Program-made: the position numbers and the translations under genes
NCBI GenBank assembly: GCA_031385545.1
Contig: JANNBN010000059.1
Span: 35,495 to 99,494, forward strand
Reading direction: 5' to 3'
Length of the DNA: 64,000 nt
Source of the DNA: JANNBN01 sp031385545
GTDB lineage: Bacteria > Actinomycetota > Acidimicrobiia > Acidimicrobiales > JANYDT01
Part shown: one piece after another, positions 17,417 to 25,904 of the stretch
Numbering within the stretch: the stretch's first letter is position 1
Layout: each line of letters starts with the position of its first letter
The notes under the pieces: generated by a model
Seen by the model: only the letters and a program-made list of their open reading frames with translations
Told to the model about the DNA's origin: nothing
Databases searched by the model: none

Positions 17417-17449
17417 GCGGAGGGGCACGTACCCCATCGGATCCTCCGC
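17417..17449. terminator. Possible hairpin terminator between convergent genes
   Basis: Stem GCGGAGG / CCTCCGC with an inner GGGG / CCCC pair, lying between the ilvD stop and the end of the convergent SCO1664-family gene. No T tract, so the call is tentative. Confidence 0.35.
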
Positions 17450-17470
17450 CCGGAACCGTTGGTGAGGTTG

Positions 17471-18277
17471 CTAGACCAGCGGCCAGGGGTATGCGTGGTC
17501 GGAGCGGGGCGCAGGGAGCTCGCCTTTGTCCAGCAGCGTGACGGCTCGTTGTTGGGCCGCAGAGATTTCGTCGTTGCTGAGCAACGAGCACAGCGCTCCG
17601 AGTGCACCGGGTCCGGCGGTGGTGAACCGTTCGATGTCGGCGCGCAGTTCGCGCGGGAGCGATTCGCCTGCGAAGTCCCAGATGACGGTCCGCAATTTGG
17701 GTTCCTCGTTGAAGCACAGCCCGTTGTCGATGCCCCATAGATGCCCTGCAGCGTCAGCAAGCACATGTCCGCCTTTGCGGTCGGTGTTGTTGGCGATCAC
17801 GTCGAACGCGGCCATGCGGCGAAGTTGCGGATGGAACGACTCGTTCTCCAGGAACGTGAAGTAGTGGCTGGTGAAGTCGGTGTCGATGAAGAACTGGAGT
17901 GAACCCGGCCCGTAGTCGGCATCGCGCAGCACCGTCGGCGGCACCACGTCCCAACCCAGGAACCGCGTCAGTTCGTACGCAGCGATTTCTCGCCGGTACA
18001 GCCCGCGCGGAAAATCCCATAGTGGACGTTCGCCACGCCCCGGCTTGTAGATGCCGCGGATCGCGCCGTCGGGAATGTGTGGAAGCCCACCCGCATCTTC
18101 ATGCTCGGATTCATCCTCGGATTCGTCTTCGGATTCGTCCTCTGGAAACGTTCCGAGGGACACCAAAAACGTGGCGTTGGAACTCCAGGGCATGCGACCT
18201 TCGACCCGGAGGTCGTCTGTGGTGAGACGGCCAGCCACGGCGTGGTGGTCAAGGCTGCTGACTGGACCTGCGGACAC
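17471..18277 (-). CDS. SCO1664-family protein (PI3/4-kinase-like fold, function unknown)
   Basis: 268 residues from a GTG. The patterns GRMPWSSNATFLVSL, IYKPGRGERPLWDFPRGLYRREIAAYELTRFLGWDVVPPTV and MAAFDVIANNTDRKGGHVL match the actinobacterial SCO1664 family, distantly related to the lipid-kinase/HipA-type fold with a probable nucleotide pocket. Odd feature: a near-perfect triple DESE repeat (residues about 47-60) is inserted in the loop after strand 2. Third gene of a conserved trio with the DUF3090 and phosphatase genes (15-nt gap). Confidence 0.8.
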   Translation of the reverse strand: MSAGPVSSLDHHAVAGRLTTDDLRVEGRMPWSSNATFLVSLGTFPEDESEDESEDESEHEDAGGLPHIPDGAIRGIYKPGRGERPLWDFPRGLYRREIAAYELTRFLGWDVVPPTVLRDADYGPGSLQFFIDTDFTSHYFTFLENESFHPQLRRMAAFDVIANNTDRKGGHVLADAAGHLWGIDNGLCFNEEPKLRTVIWDFAGESLPRELRADIERFTTAGPGALGALCSLLSNDEISAAQQRAVTLLDKGELPAPRSDHAYPWPLV

Positions 18278-18292
18278 GGGCGGCGACCTGCC

Positions 18293-18769
18293 TCAGTTGA
18301 AGCAGGTGCAGTGATAGCCGAGAACGTCGATCGGTGATCCGCACAACGCACAGCCGGGCCGGCCGGCCGAGACCAACTCTGAGCCGCGCTCCACAAAAGC
18401 ACGGGCCTGTCCGATGGTCATTCCGAAACGCGCTGAGGCACCAGATTCCTCGTCCTCGGTGGCTTCTTCCAGCACCACCATGATGCGGCCCTCTGGACCG
18501 TCCAGCCCCAAGGCAATGGAACCGACCGTCCATGCAGGGCGAGTAGGTTCCGGGACCGCAACGGTGGGTTGGATGGCGTCAACGGGGGGCAGATCGACAA
18601 GCAGGCTGGAGAGCGCGCCGACCAGCGCCTCGACGTGTTGCTTCTCACACTTGAACGAGACCTGGGTTTCCTGGCTGACGATCTGGAGGAAGAAGGTGCG
18701 CGCGCCTGGGATACCGACCGCTGTGGCGGTGAAGGCGTCAACATCGGTTAGCTCGTAAGAGTCGCTCAT
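18293..18769 (-). CDS. DUF3090 family protein
   Basis: 158 residues. The DUF3090 pattern is clear: GARTFFLQIVSQETQVSFKCEKQHVEALV, AWTVGSIALGLDGPEGRIMVVLEEA, MTIGQARAFVERGSELVSAGRPGCALCG and the C-terminal metal-binding motif CALCGSPIDVLGYHCTCFN. The role is unknown; the gene is almost always beside the MSMEG_4193-type phosphatase and the SCO1664-family gene in Actinobacteria, so these three likely act together. Lies between them here. Confidence 0.88.
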   Translation of the reverse strand: MSDSYELTDVDAFTATAVGIPGARTFFLQIVSQETQVSFKCEKQHVEALVGALSSLLVDLPPVDAIQPTVAVPEPTRPAWTVGSIALGLDGPEGRIMVVLEEATEDEESGASARFGMTIGQARAFVERGSELVSAGRPGCALCGSPIDVLGYHCTCFN

Positions 18770-18802
18770 GGTTCGGGGGAGGTCGTTCGGGGGTCTGTTT
18801 TC

Positions 18803-19453
18803 TCAGGACGGCTTGAGTGCCGCAAGGTTGCCAGTCTCGTTGACGGTGAGCACGTTGGGACCACTCGCACCGTAGGCGATGGCAGTGACCGAGCAGGTTG
18901 AAATGGAGATGCGCTGGAAGAGATCGAGATGGGTTCCGAGCGCGTGGGCCACCGCAGCCTTGATGGGGTCTGCGTGACTGAACAGAGCGATGGTTGCTTC
19001 CGGATGCTTGGCAACCAGTTCTGCGATTGCCCCGGTGATGCGTGTCTGCATCTCCGAGAACGACTCGCCGTTTGGAAACCGGAACCCGCTGGGGTACTTC
19101 TGCACGGTTGTCCACTCCGGCAGCTTGCCGAGGTCGGCCAGCCTGCGGCCGGTCCAGTCGCCGAATTCGCACTCCACCAGCCCGCGGTGAACGCGGACGG
19201 GCATCGACAAGGACTTGGAGAGCGGCGCAGCAGTTTCACGAGCCCGTTCGAGTGGCGACGCATAAATGGCTGTGATGGGAACTCCGCCGAGCCGAAGGGA
19301 GACGGCTTCGGCCTCGGCCTTGCCCTCGGGCGACAGGTGCAGCCCCTTGGCGCGGCCAGGAAGCACCGAGCCGGTGGTTGGAGTGCGGCCATGGCGCACC
19401 AGCAGCACGAGTGTCTGGGTGTGCGCCGCCTTCCCTTTTGCCGTTCCTGCCAT
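18803..19453 (-). CDS. Histidine phosphatase (MSMEG_4193-type phosphomutase-like)
   Basis: 216 residues from the ATG at 19453, preferred over a GTG 9 nt upstream because TACGGT lies 7 nt before it. Catalytic pattern LLVRHGRTPTTGSVLPGRAKGLHLSPEG, ERARETAAPLSK and LFSHADPIKAAVAHALG place it in the phosphoglycerate-mutase-like phosphatase family, in the branch that co-occurs with DUF3090. The substrate is unknown. First gene of the trio. Confidence 0.85.
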   Translation of the reverse strand: MAGTAKGKAAHTQTLVLLVRHGRTPTTGSVLPGRAKGLHLSPEGKAEAEAVSLRLGGVPITAIYASPLERARETAAPLSKSLSMPVRVHRGLVECEFGDWTGRRLADLGKLPEWTTVQKYPSGFRFPNGESFSEMQTRITGAIAELVAKHPEATIALFSHADPIKAAVAHALGTHLDLFQRISISTCSVTAIAYGASGPNVLTVNETGNLAALKPS

Positions 19454-19460
19454 CGCTTTC

Positions 19461-19466
19461 ACCGTA
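19461..19466 (-). promoter_or_regulatory. -10 box TACGGT, leaderless promoter of the phosphatase-DUF3090-SCO1664 operon
   Basis: TACGGT on the minus strand, 7 nt before ATG 19453. Confidence 0.5.
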
Positions 19467-19536
19467 TCTCACGGCGGTCAGCTACCGAGTGTGGCGGAGT
19501 GCCGCACGAGTGCCGCCTTGCCACCACAATGGCCGG

Positions 19537-20232
19537 ATGGCCGTCGATCCCAATCTCCTCATCGAGCAGCTCGACGCGGACATCGTGCGCTGCCGGGCGT
19601 GCCCGCGGTTGGTGGCATGGCGGGAGGATGTCGCCGCGGAGAAGCGCGCGTCGTATCGCACCGAGACGTACTGGGGTCGGCCGGTTCCGGGTTTTGGTCC
19701 TGGCACTGCGTCGGTATTGGTGATGGGGCTTGCCCCGGCTGCCCACGGTGCGAATCGGACGGGACGGGTATTCACCGGCGACCGATCCGGTGATTGGTTG
19801 TACCGATCGCTGCACCGGGTAGGTCTCGCGAACCAACCCCTAAGCGCGCATATTGATGATGGGTTGGAGCTTTTCAACTGCCGGGTCGGCGCGGCGGTGA
19901 GGTGTGCTCCGCCGGGCAACGCGCCAACACCGGAAGAGCGAGACACCTGCGCCCCGTTCCTGCAGCGCGAACTTGAGGCGATGGCCCGGTTGCGCGTCAT
20001 CGTGGCCCTTGGCAACTTTGCGTATCAGGCCATCACGTCGCATCTGGGCGTCCGCCCACGTCCACGTTTCGGTCACGGGGTCGAGGTCGTTGCTCGGTTT
20101 CCCAACGGTCACGATGGCACCATCGTGTGTTCGTACCATCCGTCTCAGCAGAACACCTTTACCGGCACGCTCACCGAAGAAATGCTCGACTCTGTGATGG
20201 CCCGCGCCGCGCAGCTGGGTTCCGCGGAGTGA
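19537..20232 (+). CDS. Family-5 (UdgB-type) uracil-DNA glycosylase
   Basis: 231 residues. Cys22, Cys123 and Cys138, with Cys19 nearby, fit the 4Fe-4S ligand set of family 4/5 UDGs (CRACPRL, RCAPPGN, DTCAPF). The uracil-binding motif A reads GLAPAAHGANRTGRVFTGD, which is the family-5 form lacking the catalytic Asp/Asn of other families, and the C-terminal motif is YHPSQQNTFTGTLT. These enzymes remove uracil, hypoxanthine and related bases from DNA. A CACAAT box 6 nt before the ATG suggests a leaderless start. Confidence 0.9.
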   Translation: MAVDPNLLIEQLDADIVRCRACPRLVAWREDVAAEKRASYRTETYWGRPVPGFGPGTASVLVMGLAPAAHGANRTGRVFTGDRSGDWLYRSLHRVGLANQPLSAHIDDGLELFNCRVGAAVRCAPPGNAPTPEERDTCAPFLQRELEAMARLRVIVALGNFAYQAITSHLGVRPRPRFGHGVEVVARFPNGHDGTIVCSYHPSQQNTFTGTLTEEMLDSVMARAAQLGSAE

Positions 20233-20293
20233 CCCGATCACCCCAACGCATGCGTTCATCGAACTCTCACTGCCCTTCTGGTGAGGTGGCAGC

Positions 20294-21982
20294 ATGGCAG
20301 AACACATGAACGACGCCCTGCGCCCTGACCCCGAGCTTTCCGAGTTCGCTCGACCCGACGCATTCGAGCCTCCGGACGACACAGAGTTTTCTGTCGCTCC
20401 AACGTTTCCGGTTCTCGCAGATGACTCCAGTGTCGGAACTATATCGGCTGAGCCCAGCGAACTCAGAGGAGCACAGTCCGTTCCTTCGGCCCTCCTGCCG
20501 GTATCAGCGCCGGTATCAGCGCCGGCAGCCGCGCCGACACCCGTGACCGAGCACGATCGTTGGCGCCCGCCAACGTCTCAGAGTTCACGGCCCGGCTCCG
20601 TCCTGAACTCGTGGACCCCCATGGCCGACACCACCGCCCCGTGGTCGACCGCCGCCCCGGCCGATTCCGCCGGGTTCGTCTCCGATCCGACGCCAGCGGC
20701 GCTCTGGCCGGACACGACATCAGCGCCTGGTACCACGGGGCCCGGTACGACAACTCCCGGCACGACAGGGCCTGGGCAATCGTCGGCATCACCGTTCGGA
20801 TCAGCGGCTTCAGCGGCCGTTCCCGACAAAGCGCTCAAGGCCGGCAGGAAACAGAGCTGGGCCAAACCGGCGCTCGTCGGCGGATTGGTAGGAGCGTTGC
20901 TGTCAGGAGTGGCGAGCACCGGAGCGTTCATCGCAACGCGAGATTCGGCGGCAAGGACAACGGTGACCTCCTCCCCGACACCGGTCGGCGTGAGCACCCC
21001 AGCCTCCGCTATCCCCGAAGTGTCGTTTGCCGATGGTGTCCGGGACCCCAACGCAATCAAGGCAGCATTCCAGTCCGTGGCCCCCGCTGTTGTCTCGATC
21101 GATACCAAGGGAATCGACACCAGTGGTTTCCGCGGGTTGCAGCCGGCCGAAGGATCAGGGTCCGGCATCGTCATCTCCGAAGACGGCCTCGTCCTCACCA
21201 ACGCACATGTCGTTCGCGGTGCAACGTCGATCACGGTGAGGTTTTCCGATCGCTCGGAGAAGCCAGCTCTGCTCGTGGGGTCCAGCACCGACAACGATGT
21301 TGCACTTATCCGTGTCCAAGGAGTGACTGGTCTGCGGGCCGCTCAGCTCGGCAGCTCCGCTGCACTTGAAGTCGGCGACAGCGTGGTTGCAGTTGGCAAC
21401 GCCCTTGCTCTCGACGGTGGGCCCACGGTCACGGCAGGCATCATCTCGGCACTCGGTCGAGACATCAGCGACCAGGACGTCAGCCTTGAAGGGCTCATCC
21501 AGACCGACGCTGCCATCAACCCTGGCAACTCAGGCGGTCCGCTCGTCAACGCCGCCGGCCAGGTGGTCGGCATGAACACAGCCATCATCCAGAACTCCAA
21601 CAACATCGGCTTTGCCATCGCAATCGATCGCATCAAACCGCTGATCGATGACATCAAGAGCGGAACCGGCCAGTTCGCCCCGAAGACGTTCCTTGGCGTG
21701 TCTACCCAAACGGTTGACGCCGACGTGCAGACGGCGTATGGGCTGTCGGTCAACGCCGGAGCGATTGTCGTAGGTGTACAGACGGGTTCGCCTGCAGAGA
21801 ATGCTGGCCTCGAAGCAGGCGACGTCATCGTGAAGTTCGATGGCGCAGCAGTGATCAGCAGCGAGCAGCTCCAGAAGACGGTGCGTGGCAAGAAGCCACA
21901 GGACCAGGTGGTCATCGAATGGAAACGGGGCAACCAGACCCGCACCGCAACCGTGGTGCTGGGCCAGACCCGCCAGAGCTAG
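20294..21982 (+). CDS. HtrA/DegP-type membrane-anchored serine protease with PDZ domain
   Basis: 562 residues. Cytoplasmic Pro/Thr/Ser-rich N-terminus of ~190 residues including PGTTGPGTT repeats, one membrane segment (about 193-214), then a trypsin-like domain with triad His305 (TNAHVV), Asp335 (DNDVALI) and Ser413 (GNSGGPLV), and a C-terminal PDZ domain (about 460-555, ending AGLEAGDVIVKFDG...GNQTRTATVVLG). The type is the actinobacterial HtrA/PepD layout, with the protease outside the membrane for envelope protein quality control. GTGAGGTGG precedes the ATG. Confidence 0.92.
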   Translation: MAEHMNDALRPDPELSEFARPDAFEPPDDTEFSVAPTFPVLADDSSVGTISAEPSELRGAQSVPSALLPVSAPVSAPAAAPTPVTEHDRWRPPTSQSSRPGSVLNSWTPMADTTAPWSTAAPADSAGFVSDPTPAALWPDTTSAPGTTGPGTTTPGTTGPGQSSASPFGSAASAAVPDKALKAGRKQSWAKPALVGGLVGALLSGVASTGAFIATRDSAARTTVTSSPTPVGVSTPASAIPEVSFADGVRDPNAIKAAFQSVAPAVVSIDTKGIDTSGFRGLQPAEGSGSGIVISEDGLVLTNAHVVRGATSITVRFSDRSEKPALLVGSSTDNDVALIRVQGVTGLRAAQLGSSAALEVGDSVVAVGNALALDGGPTVTAGIISALGRDISDQDVSLEGLIQTDAAINPGNSGGPLVNAAGQVVGMNTAIIQNSNNIGFAIAIDRIKPLIDDIKSGTGQFAPKTFLGVSTQTVDADVQTAYGLSVNAGAIVVGVQTGSPAENAGLEAGDVIVKFDGAAVISSEQLQKTVRGKKPQDQVVIEWKRGNQTRTATVVLGQTRQS

Positions 21983-22028
21983 TCGCCTTCATCCAATTCC
22001 AGGCGGACCGGCGGGACAACCCGAGGAG

Positions 22029-22928
22029 TCACCTGGCAACGAACTCGGCGATCAGCTGCGCAAGGCGTTGCGGCTGGTCCCAACACACAAGCGTTTTGCA
22101 GTTCTCGATCATGACCAAGGTCGCAGTCGGAACCTCTCGGCAGAAACGTTGGGCAAGCCGAGGTTTGAATGCCCTGTCGTCTGCACCCCACGCCACGAGA
22201 AACGGAAGCTGGCTTGATCGCAGCGCGGCAACAGCCTTGTTGGTGACTGCTGGTCCAAAGCCCTTGATCACCTTGTTTGCGTCACGGCGCACGCGTTTGT
22301 CGGCCAGCAGTGCGTCGGCCCACCGATGAATCTTTACGCCGTCAACGTCGTTGGTCAGCCTGCCGAACACGAACGGAAGTGGCCAGAAGAATCTGATCTT
22401 GAGCGTCCGAGCGGTGATCCACAGAGCGCCGGGGATGTAGGGCAACACCTTGAAGTACCCGAACGTCTTTGGGGGAAACTCGTCGAACATGTCGCAGTTG
22501 GTCAGGACAACTCGGCCAAGGCGCTCGGGATGGGTGGCCGCCACGACTTGAGCGATGGCCCCGCCGCTGTCGTTACCGACCAGCGTCACATCGTGCAGGT
22601 CGAGGTGTTCCAAGAGGTCGGCGACCGCTCGGGCGAGTCCCGCTGTTGATAGGTCCGCATCGTGGTTGGCCGGCAGCCGATGCGCACCCATTGGCAGCGT
22701 GGGGAACACGCACCGATGACCGGCCATGAACGGAAGCACTCTGTCCCAGTGCGAGGCCTCTGCGAGAACGAGGTGGAGAAAGACGACCACGGGACCATGC
22801 CCGGCATCTCGATACTCGACAGCGCCGAGGTGGGTCTGCGCGTGCAGGGGCTCTGGCCAGGCGGCAAAAGCGTTGGACGACTCGGCGTTGCCGTGAGCGT
22901 CCAATGGTTCGTTGAGAACTTCTTGCAT
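22029..22928 (-). CDS. Alpha/beta hydrolase with Asp nucleophile motif
   Basis: 299 residues, full alpha/beta-hydrolase fold. The nucleophile elbow is LVGNDSGGAIAQ, so the usual G-x-S-x-G is G-N-D-S-G with Asp120 in the nucleophile position, as in haloalkane-dehalogenase-like members. Where the catalytic His is expected near the C-terminus the sequence is ENCKTLVCWDQPQRL, with no His. Activity may thus be altered or the protein may not be a classical hydrolase. AAGGA lies 8 nt before the ATG. Divergent from a decayed TetR gene, with a 26-bp palindrome between them. Confidence 0.75.
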   Translation of the reverse strand: MQEVLNEPLDAHGNAESSNAFAAWPEPLHAQTHLGAVEYRDAGHGPVVVFLHLVLAEASHWDRVLPFMAGHRCVFPTLPMGAHRLPANHDADLSTAGLARAVADLLEHLDLHDVTLVGNDSGGAIAQVVAATHPERLGRVVLTNCDMFDEFPPKTFGYFKVLPYIPGALWITARTLKIRFFWPLPFVFGRLTNDVDGVKIHRWADALLADKRVRRDANKVIKGFGPAVTNKAVAALRSSQLPFLVAWGADDRAFKPRLAQRFCREVPTATLVMIENCKTLVCWDQPQRLAQLIAEFVAR

Positions 22929-22985
22929 GTGCAGATTCCTTGCATGACGCGGTTACGGTCGTGGACCGAAGTCCACTCATCACAC

Positions 22986-23011
22986 GTTTGTAGTGATCGA
23001 TCACTGCAAAC
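22986..23011. promoter_or_regulatory. 26-bp operator-like palindrome
   Basis: Near-perfect inverted repeat, GTTTG-T-AGTGATC and GATCACT-G-CAAAC with a single mismatched pair, 58 nt upstream of the hydrolase start and just before the TetR remnant. The size and position are typical of a TetR-family operator. Confidence 0.6.
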
Positions 23012-23282
23012 TGTATTTGTAGTTACTTCTGACCCGACTTTTGCGCTGTTCTTCGAAGCGAACGGGCTTGCGGCTGCCGGCCGAGACCCCTACCGCTCCC
23101 TGGTTCCCAGTTTGGTCGAGGGCTGGATCAACGCAACTGCGCTGTTTGTCAAAGGGACTGCCGCACAGCGGCGCGTCGAAGCAGAAACTGCGATTGTGAT
23201 GCTCGACGGGCTCTTGCTTCTTCGCTAGTTGGCTGGTCCGGCGGCAGCCCAACGCGCTGCACGCCGGCTGGGTATTGCCTGA
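23012..23282 (+). pseudogene. TetR/AcrR-family regulator remnant
   Basis: The readable part, FALFFEANGLAAAGRDPYRSLVPS then LVEGWINATALF and MLDGLLLLR, resembles the C-terminal ligand domain of TetR-family regulators. A TAG at 23226 interrupts it, and the same frame continues with LAGPAAAQRAARRLGIA and a TGA at 23280, which restores a natural TetR C-terminus. The N-terminal helix-turn-helix is absent: upstream sequence goes directly into the palindrome. So the gene has lost its DNA-binding half and gained a nonsense codon. It probably once regulated the divergent hydrolase. Confidence 0.6.
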
Positions 23283-23300
23283 TCTCTCGCCAACGCAGTT

Positions 23301-24818
23301 CTATTCGGCGTCGATGATTGGAATGGTCACGGTGACCTTGGCACCGTTGCCGCGCGGGTCCCACGTCTGTGGTCCGTTCGCGGCCGAGACGGTACCACCG
23401 CGAGCCTCGACCAGTTCCCTTACGATGGCGAGTCCGAGGCCCGTCCCGCCGGTTGTGTGGCGACGGGTGCGTGCCCGGTCCGCAGTGGCGAACCGCTCGA
23501 ACGCGTGCGGAAGAAACTCTTCGCTGAACCCTGGGCCGTCGTCGGCGACGAGCAAGCACACTCCGCCGTCGGTCTGGCCCACCGTGACCTCGATCCGTTC
23601 GCGGGCGTGGCGAACCGCATTGGCCACCAGGTTGTTGAGCACCCGCTCTGCATGGTCCGAGCGCCACGCAACCGTGCCCCGATCACCGCCTACTTCGATG
23701 CGAACGCGGGGCGCCGCAGATCCCAGCCGGCCCACGACTCGGGCAGCGACGCTGAGCAGTTCCACGGTTGTGTAGCTCGGGATCTCGGCGGCGCCGACGC
23801 GCGCCAGAACCAGCAGATCGTCTGCCAGGTTGGCCAGGCGGTCTACTTCGCGCGCCAGCCGGGTGACGAGCGACCGCTGTTCTTCGGCGTCGCCAGGATG
23901 TGCCGCGGCGAGCTCCAGCTCACCGCGCAGGATCGCCAGGGGAGTACGCAGTTCGTGCGACGCGTCGTCGACGAACGAGCGCTCGCGGCGCACGGATTCT
24001 TCGACCCGGTCCAGTAACCCATTGAATGTCTCGCCGAGGTAAGCGATCTCGTCGCGAGAAGTTGGAATATCGAGGCGCTTCCGCAGGCCGTGGACTCCGC
24101 CTGCTTCGGTGGCGTTGGCAAGCGACGCTGCCTCGTCCGTCATGCGTTGGACAGGGCGCAGCGCAGCGCCGGACAGCAGCCATGCTCCGGCAGCGGTAAG
24201 CAGCGAGAGGAGGAAACCTCCAGCGAGCATTGTGGCGATGAGAAGCCGGCGGGTGCGATCCAGCTGCTGCAACGACGATCCGACGACGATGACGACCGGC
24301 CGTCCGCCGATCACGGTTGCCCGAGCGAACAGGCGGGCGCTGCCGTCGAGCGCTTTCAACTGGGTGTTGATGGTGACGTTCTGGCCCGACAAGGCGAGTT
24401 CAAGCTGGGTGGCGCTGAGCAGCGACGCACCGTCGAAGGACTGCGTCTTGTCGATGATGTTCGCCCCCAGTGCGGTGGGGGCGACGACCTGCGCGAACGT
24501 CTCGTTCTCGGGCAGCTTCCCGTTGCTCAGCAGCGACTGTTCGATGCGGTCGACGCGAGTGCGCTGTTCGTCTTCCAACGCGTTCTGCAAGAGGCGGGGA
24601 AGGCCGTACGCAATGGCGACAAGCGTCGCAACGATGGCAACGGTTGCGATGACCGACACCACCGCAGTGAGCCGGGTTCTCAGCGTGCGCGGTGCGCGGG
24701 CTGTGCGAAGCACCGCGTTGACCGAGCGGGTTGCTGCCCGCGTCGCCGGCTCTGCTGGCCCGGGGAGCCCGGGGAGCCCGGGGAGCACGGTGGGTTCGGT
24801 GGGTTCGGTATCGGTCAC
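23301..24818 (-). CDS. Sensor histidine kinase
   Basis: 505 residues; GTG start overlapping the regulator stop (GTGA). Layout: low-complexity N-terminus with TEPTEPT and LPGLPGLPG repeats, TM1 about 51-71, an extracytoplasmic sensor region, TM2 about 192-214, HAMP, then HisKA with phospho-acceptor His288 (DDASHELRTPLAIL) and HATPase_c with N-box NNLVANAVRHA, VADDGPGF and TGGTGLGLAI. It is an OmpR-class kinase of the MprB/TcrY type by architecture; the signal is unknown. Partner of the response regulator directly upstream. Confidence 0.93.
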   Translation of the reverse strand: MTDTEPTEPTVLPGLPGLPGPAEPATRAATRSVNAVLRTARAPRTLRTRLTAVVSVIATVAIVATLVAIAYGLPRLLQNALEDEQRTRVDRIEQSLLSNGKLPENETFAQVVAPTALGANIIDKTQSFDGASLLSATQLELALSGQNVTINTQLKALDGSARLFARATVIGGRPVVIVVGSSLQQLDRTRRLLIATMLAGGFLLSLLTAAGAWLLSGAALRPVQRMTDEAASLANATEAGGVHGLRKRLDIPTSRDEIAYLGETFNGLLDRVEESVRRERSFVDDASHELRTPLAILRGELELAAAHPGDAEEQRSLVTRLAREVDRLANLADDLLVLARVGAAEIPSYTTVELLSVAARVVGRLGSAAPRVRIEVGGDRGTVAWRSDHAERVLNNLVANAVRHARERIEVTVGQTDGGVCLLVADDGPGFSEEFLPHAFERFATADRARTRRHTTGGTGLGLAIVRELVEARGGTVSAANGPQTWDPRGNGAKVTVTIPIIDAE

Positions 24819-25492
24819 TCCGGTGAGCTTCGCAGTACATAGCCCGCGCCGCGGACCGTCTGCAGGCTGTTGCGGTTGAACGGTCGGTCGATCTTCTCGC
24901 GCAGGTAGCGGATGTAGACGTCGACCACGTTCGACGTCCCGTCATACGCGAAGTCCCAGACATGTTCCAACAGATAGGTCCGCGACAACACCTGGTCCGG
25001 CGAGCGCATGAACTGCAACAGCAGCGAGAACTCCGTTGGGGAGAGCTCGATGGCAATACCGTTGCGGGTCACGGATCGATCGGCAGGATCCAGCACCAGG
25101 TCGGCCACATGCATCTGCACCGGACGCTCGCTGACGTCTCGACGGGTGATAGCGCGGATGCGGGCGAACAGCTCAGCGAGCGCGAAGGGTTTGGTGAGGT
25201 AGTCGTCGGCCCCGGCATCAAGGCCCTTCACCCGGTCGTCGACTGCATCACGAGCGGTCAGCAGCAGGATGGGGCTCCATCGGCTCCGTCGACGCGCCTC
25301 AGCGCAGACTGCGAATCCGTCGGGAGCCGGGATCATGACGTCGAGTACCACCACGTCGTAGTCCGTCTCGGTGATGCTCCAGATGGCATCGGTTCCGTTG
25401 TCGACGGTGTCGACCGCGTACCCTTCCTTGGTGAGGGCCCGGCGCAGCAGGTCTGCCATTGCGACGTCGTCTTCGACCACGAGCACTCGCAT
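24815..25492 (-). CDS. OmpR-family response regulator
   Basis: 225 residues from the ATG at 25492, chosen because the receiver begins MRVLVVEDD and a TACGCT box lies 7 nt upstream. Receiver with acidic pair Asp8/Asp9, phospho-acceptor Asp51 (VVVLDVMIP) and Lys100 (YLTKPF); C-terminal winged helix with ELSPTEFSLLLQFM, NVVDVYIRYLREKID and TVRGAGYVL. It forms an operon with the kinase (4-nt overlap). Target genes are unknown. Confidence 0.94.
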   Translation of the reverse strand: MRVLVVEDDVAMADLLRRALTKEGYAVDTVDNGTDAIWSITETDYDVVVLDVMIPAPDGFAVCAEARRRSRWSPILLLTARDAVDDRVKGLDAGADDYLTKPFALAELFARIRAITRRDVSERPVQMHVADLVLDPADRSVTRNGIAIELSPTEFSLLLQFMRSPDQVLSRTYLLEHVWDFAYDGTSNVVDVYIRYLREKIDRPFNRNSLQTVRGAGYVLRSSPE

Positions 25493-25499
25493 GAGACCA

Positions 25500-25505
25500 A
25501 GCGTA
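25500..25505 (-). promoter_or_regulatory. -10 box TACGCT, leaderless promoter of the two-component operon
   Basis: TACGCT on the minus strand, 7 nt before ATG 25492. Confidence 0.55.
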
Positions 25506-25904
25506 CGGGCTGGTGAATGGGAGTCCGGTGAGACTGGGGGAGCGCAGATCACGCATACGAAGCATTTGCGAGCACACGTCGGTGCTGTGCGCTCAGGGTG
25601 GCCGGAGGGACTCGGCGGAAATCCCCCCGGCCGGTGCCTGAGCACCCTTCCCGATCGCAACGAGTGCAACCAGGGCGCTGGTCCTTGGCGGGAAGGACCA
25701 GCTGTATGAAATATATCACCGTTCGGCGTGACGTCAACCCATCAGGCGTCGAAGCGCTTTTCGGATCTCACGGAGCGGCGATTCGAGAGCTCGGTGGTGA
25801 ACGTGCGCTCAGGGGTGTGGGTCGGAGCGCACCGGATTCCTGCAAGATGTGGGACTCCCGTTCGGCGACTCAAGCGACCACGGAGAGTGGTCGATGCTCG
25901 TGGC
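25506..25904. other. Gene-poor stretch with an AT-rich motif
   Basis: About 400 nt with no convincing gene. It holds the two-component promoter at its left edge and an AT-rich block near 25703-25719 (TGATATATTTCATACAG on the minus strand) that recurs, with two differences, at 30382-30398 beside the broken nuclease gene. A frame open from 25728 joins the downstream regulator but lacks a start signal. Confidence 0.4.

Noticed and set aside
23226..23282. TAG/TGA in the TetR remnant as recoding events
   Set aside because: The DNA-binding half is also missing and the stop is not at a Cys position, so decay is the simpler reading.
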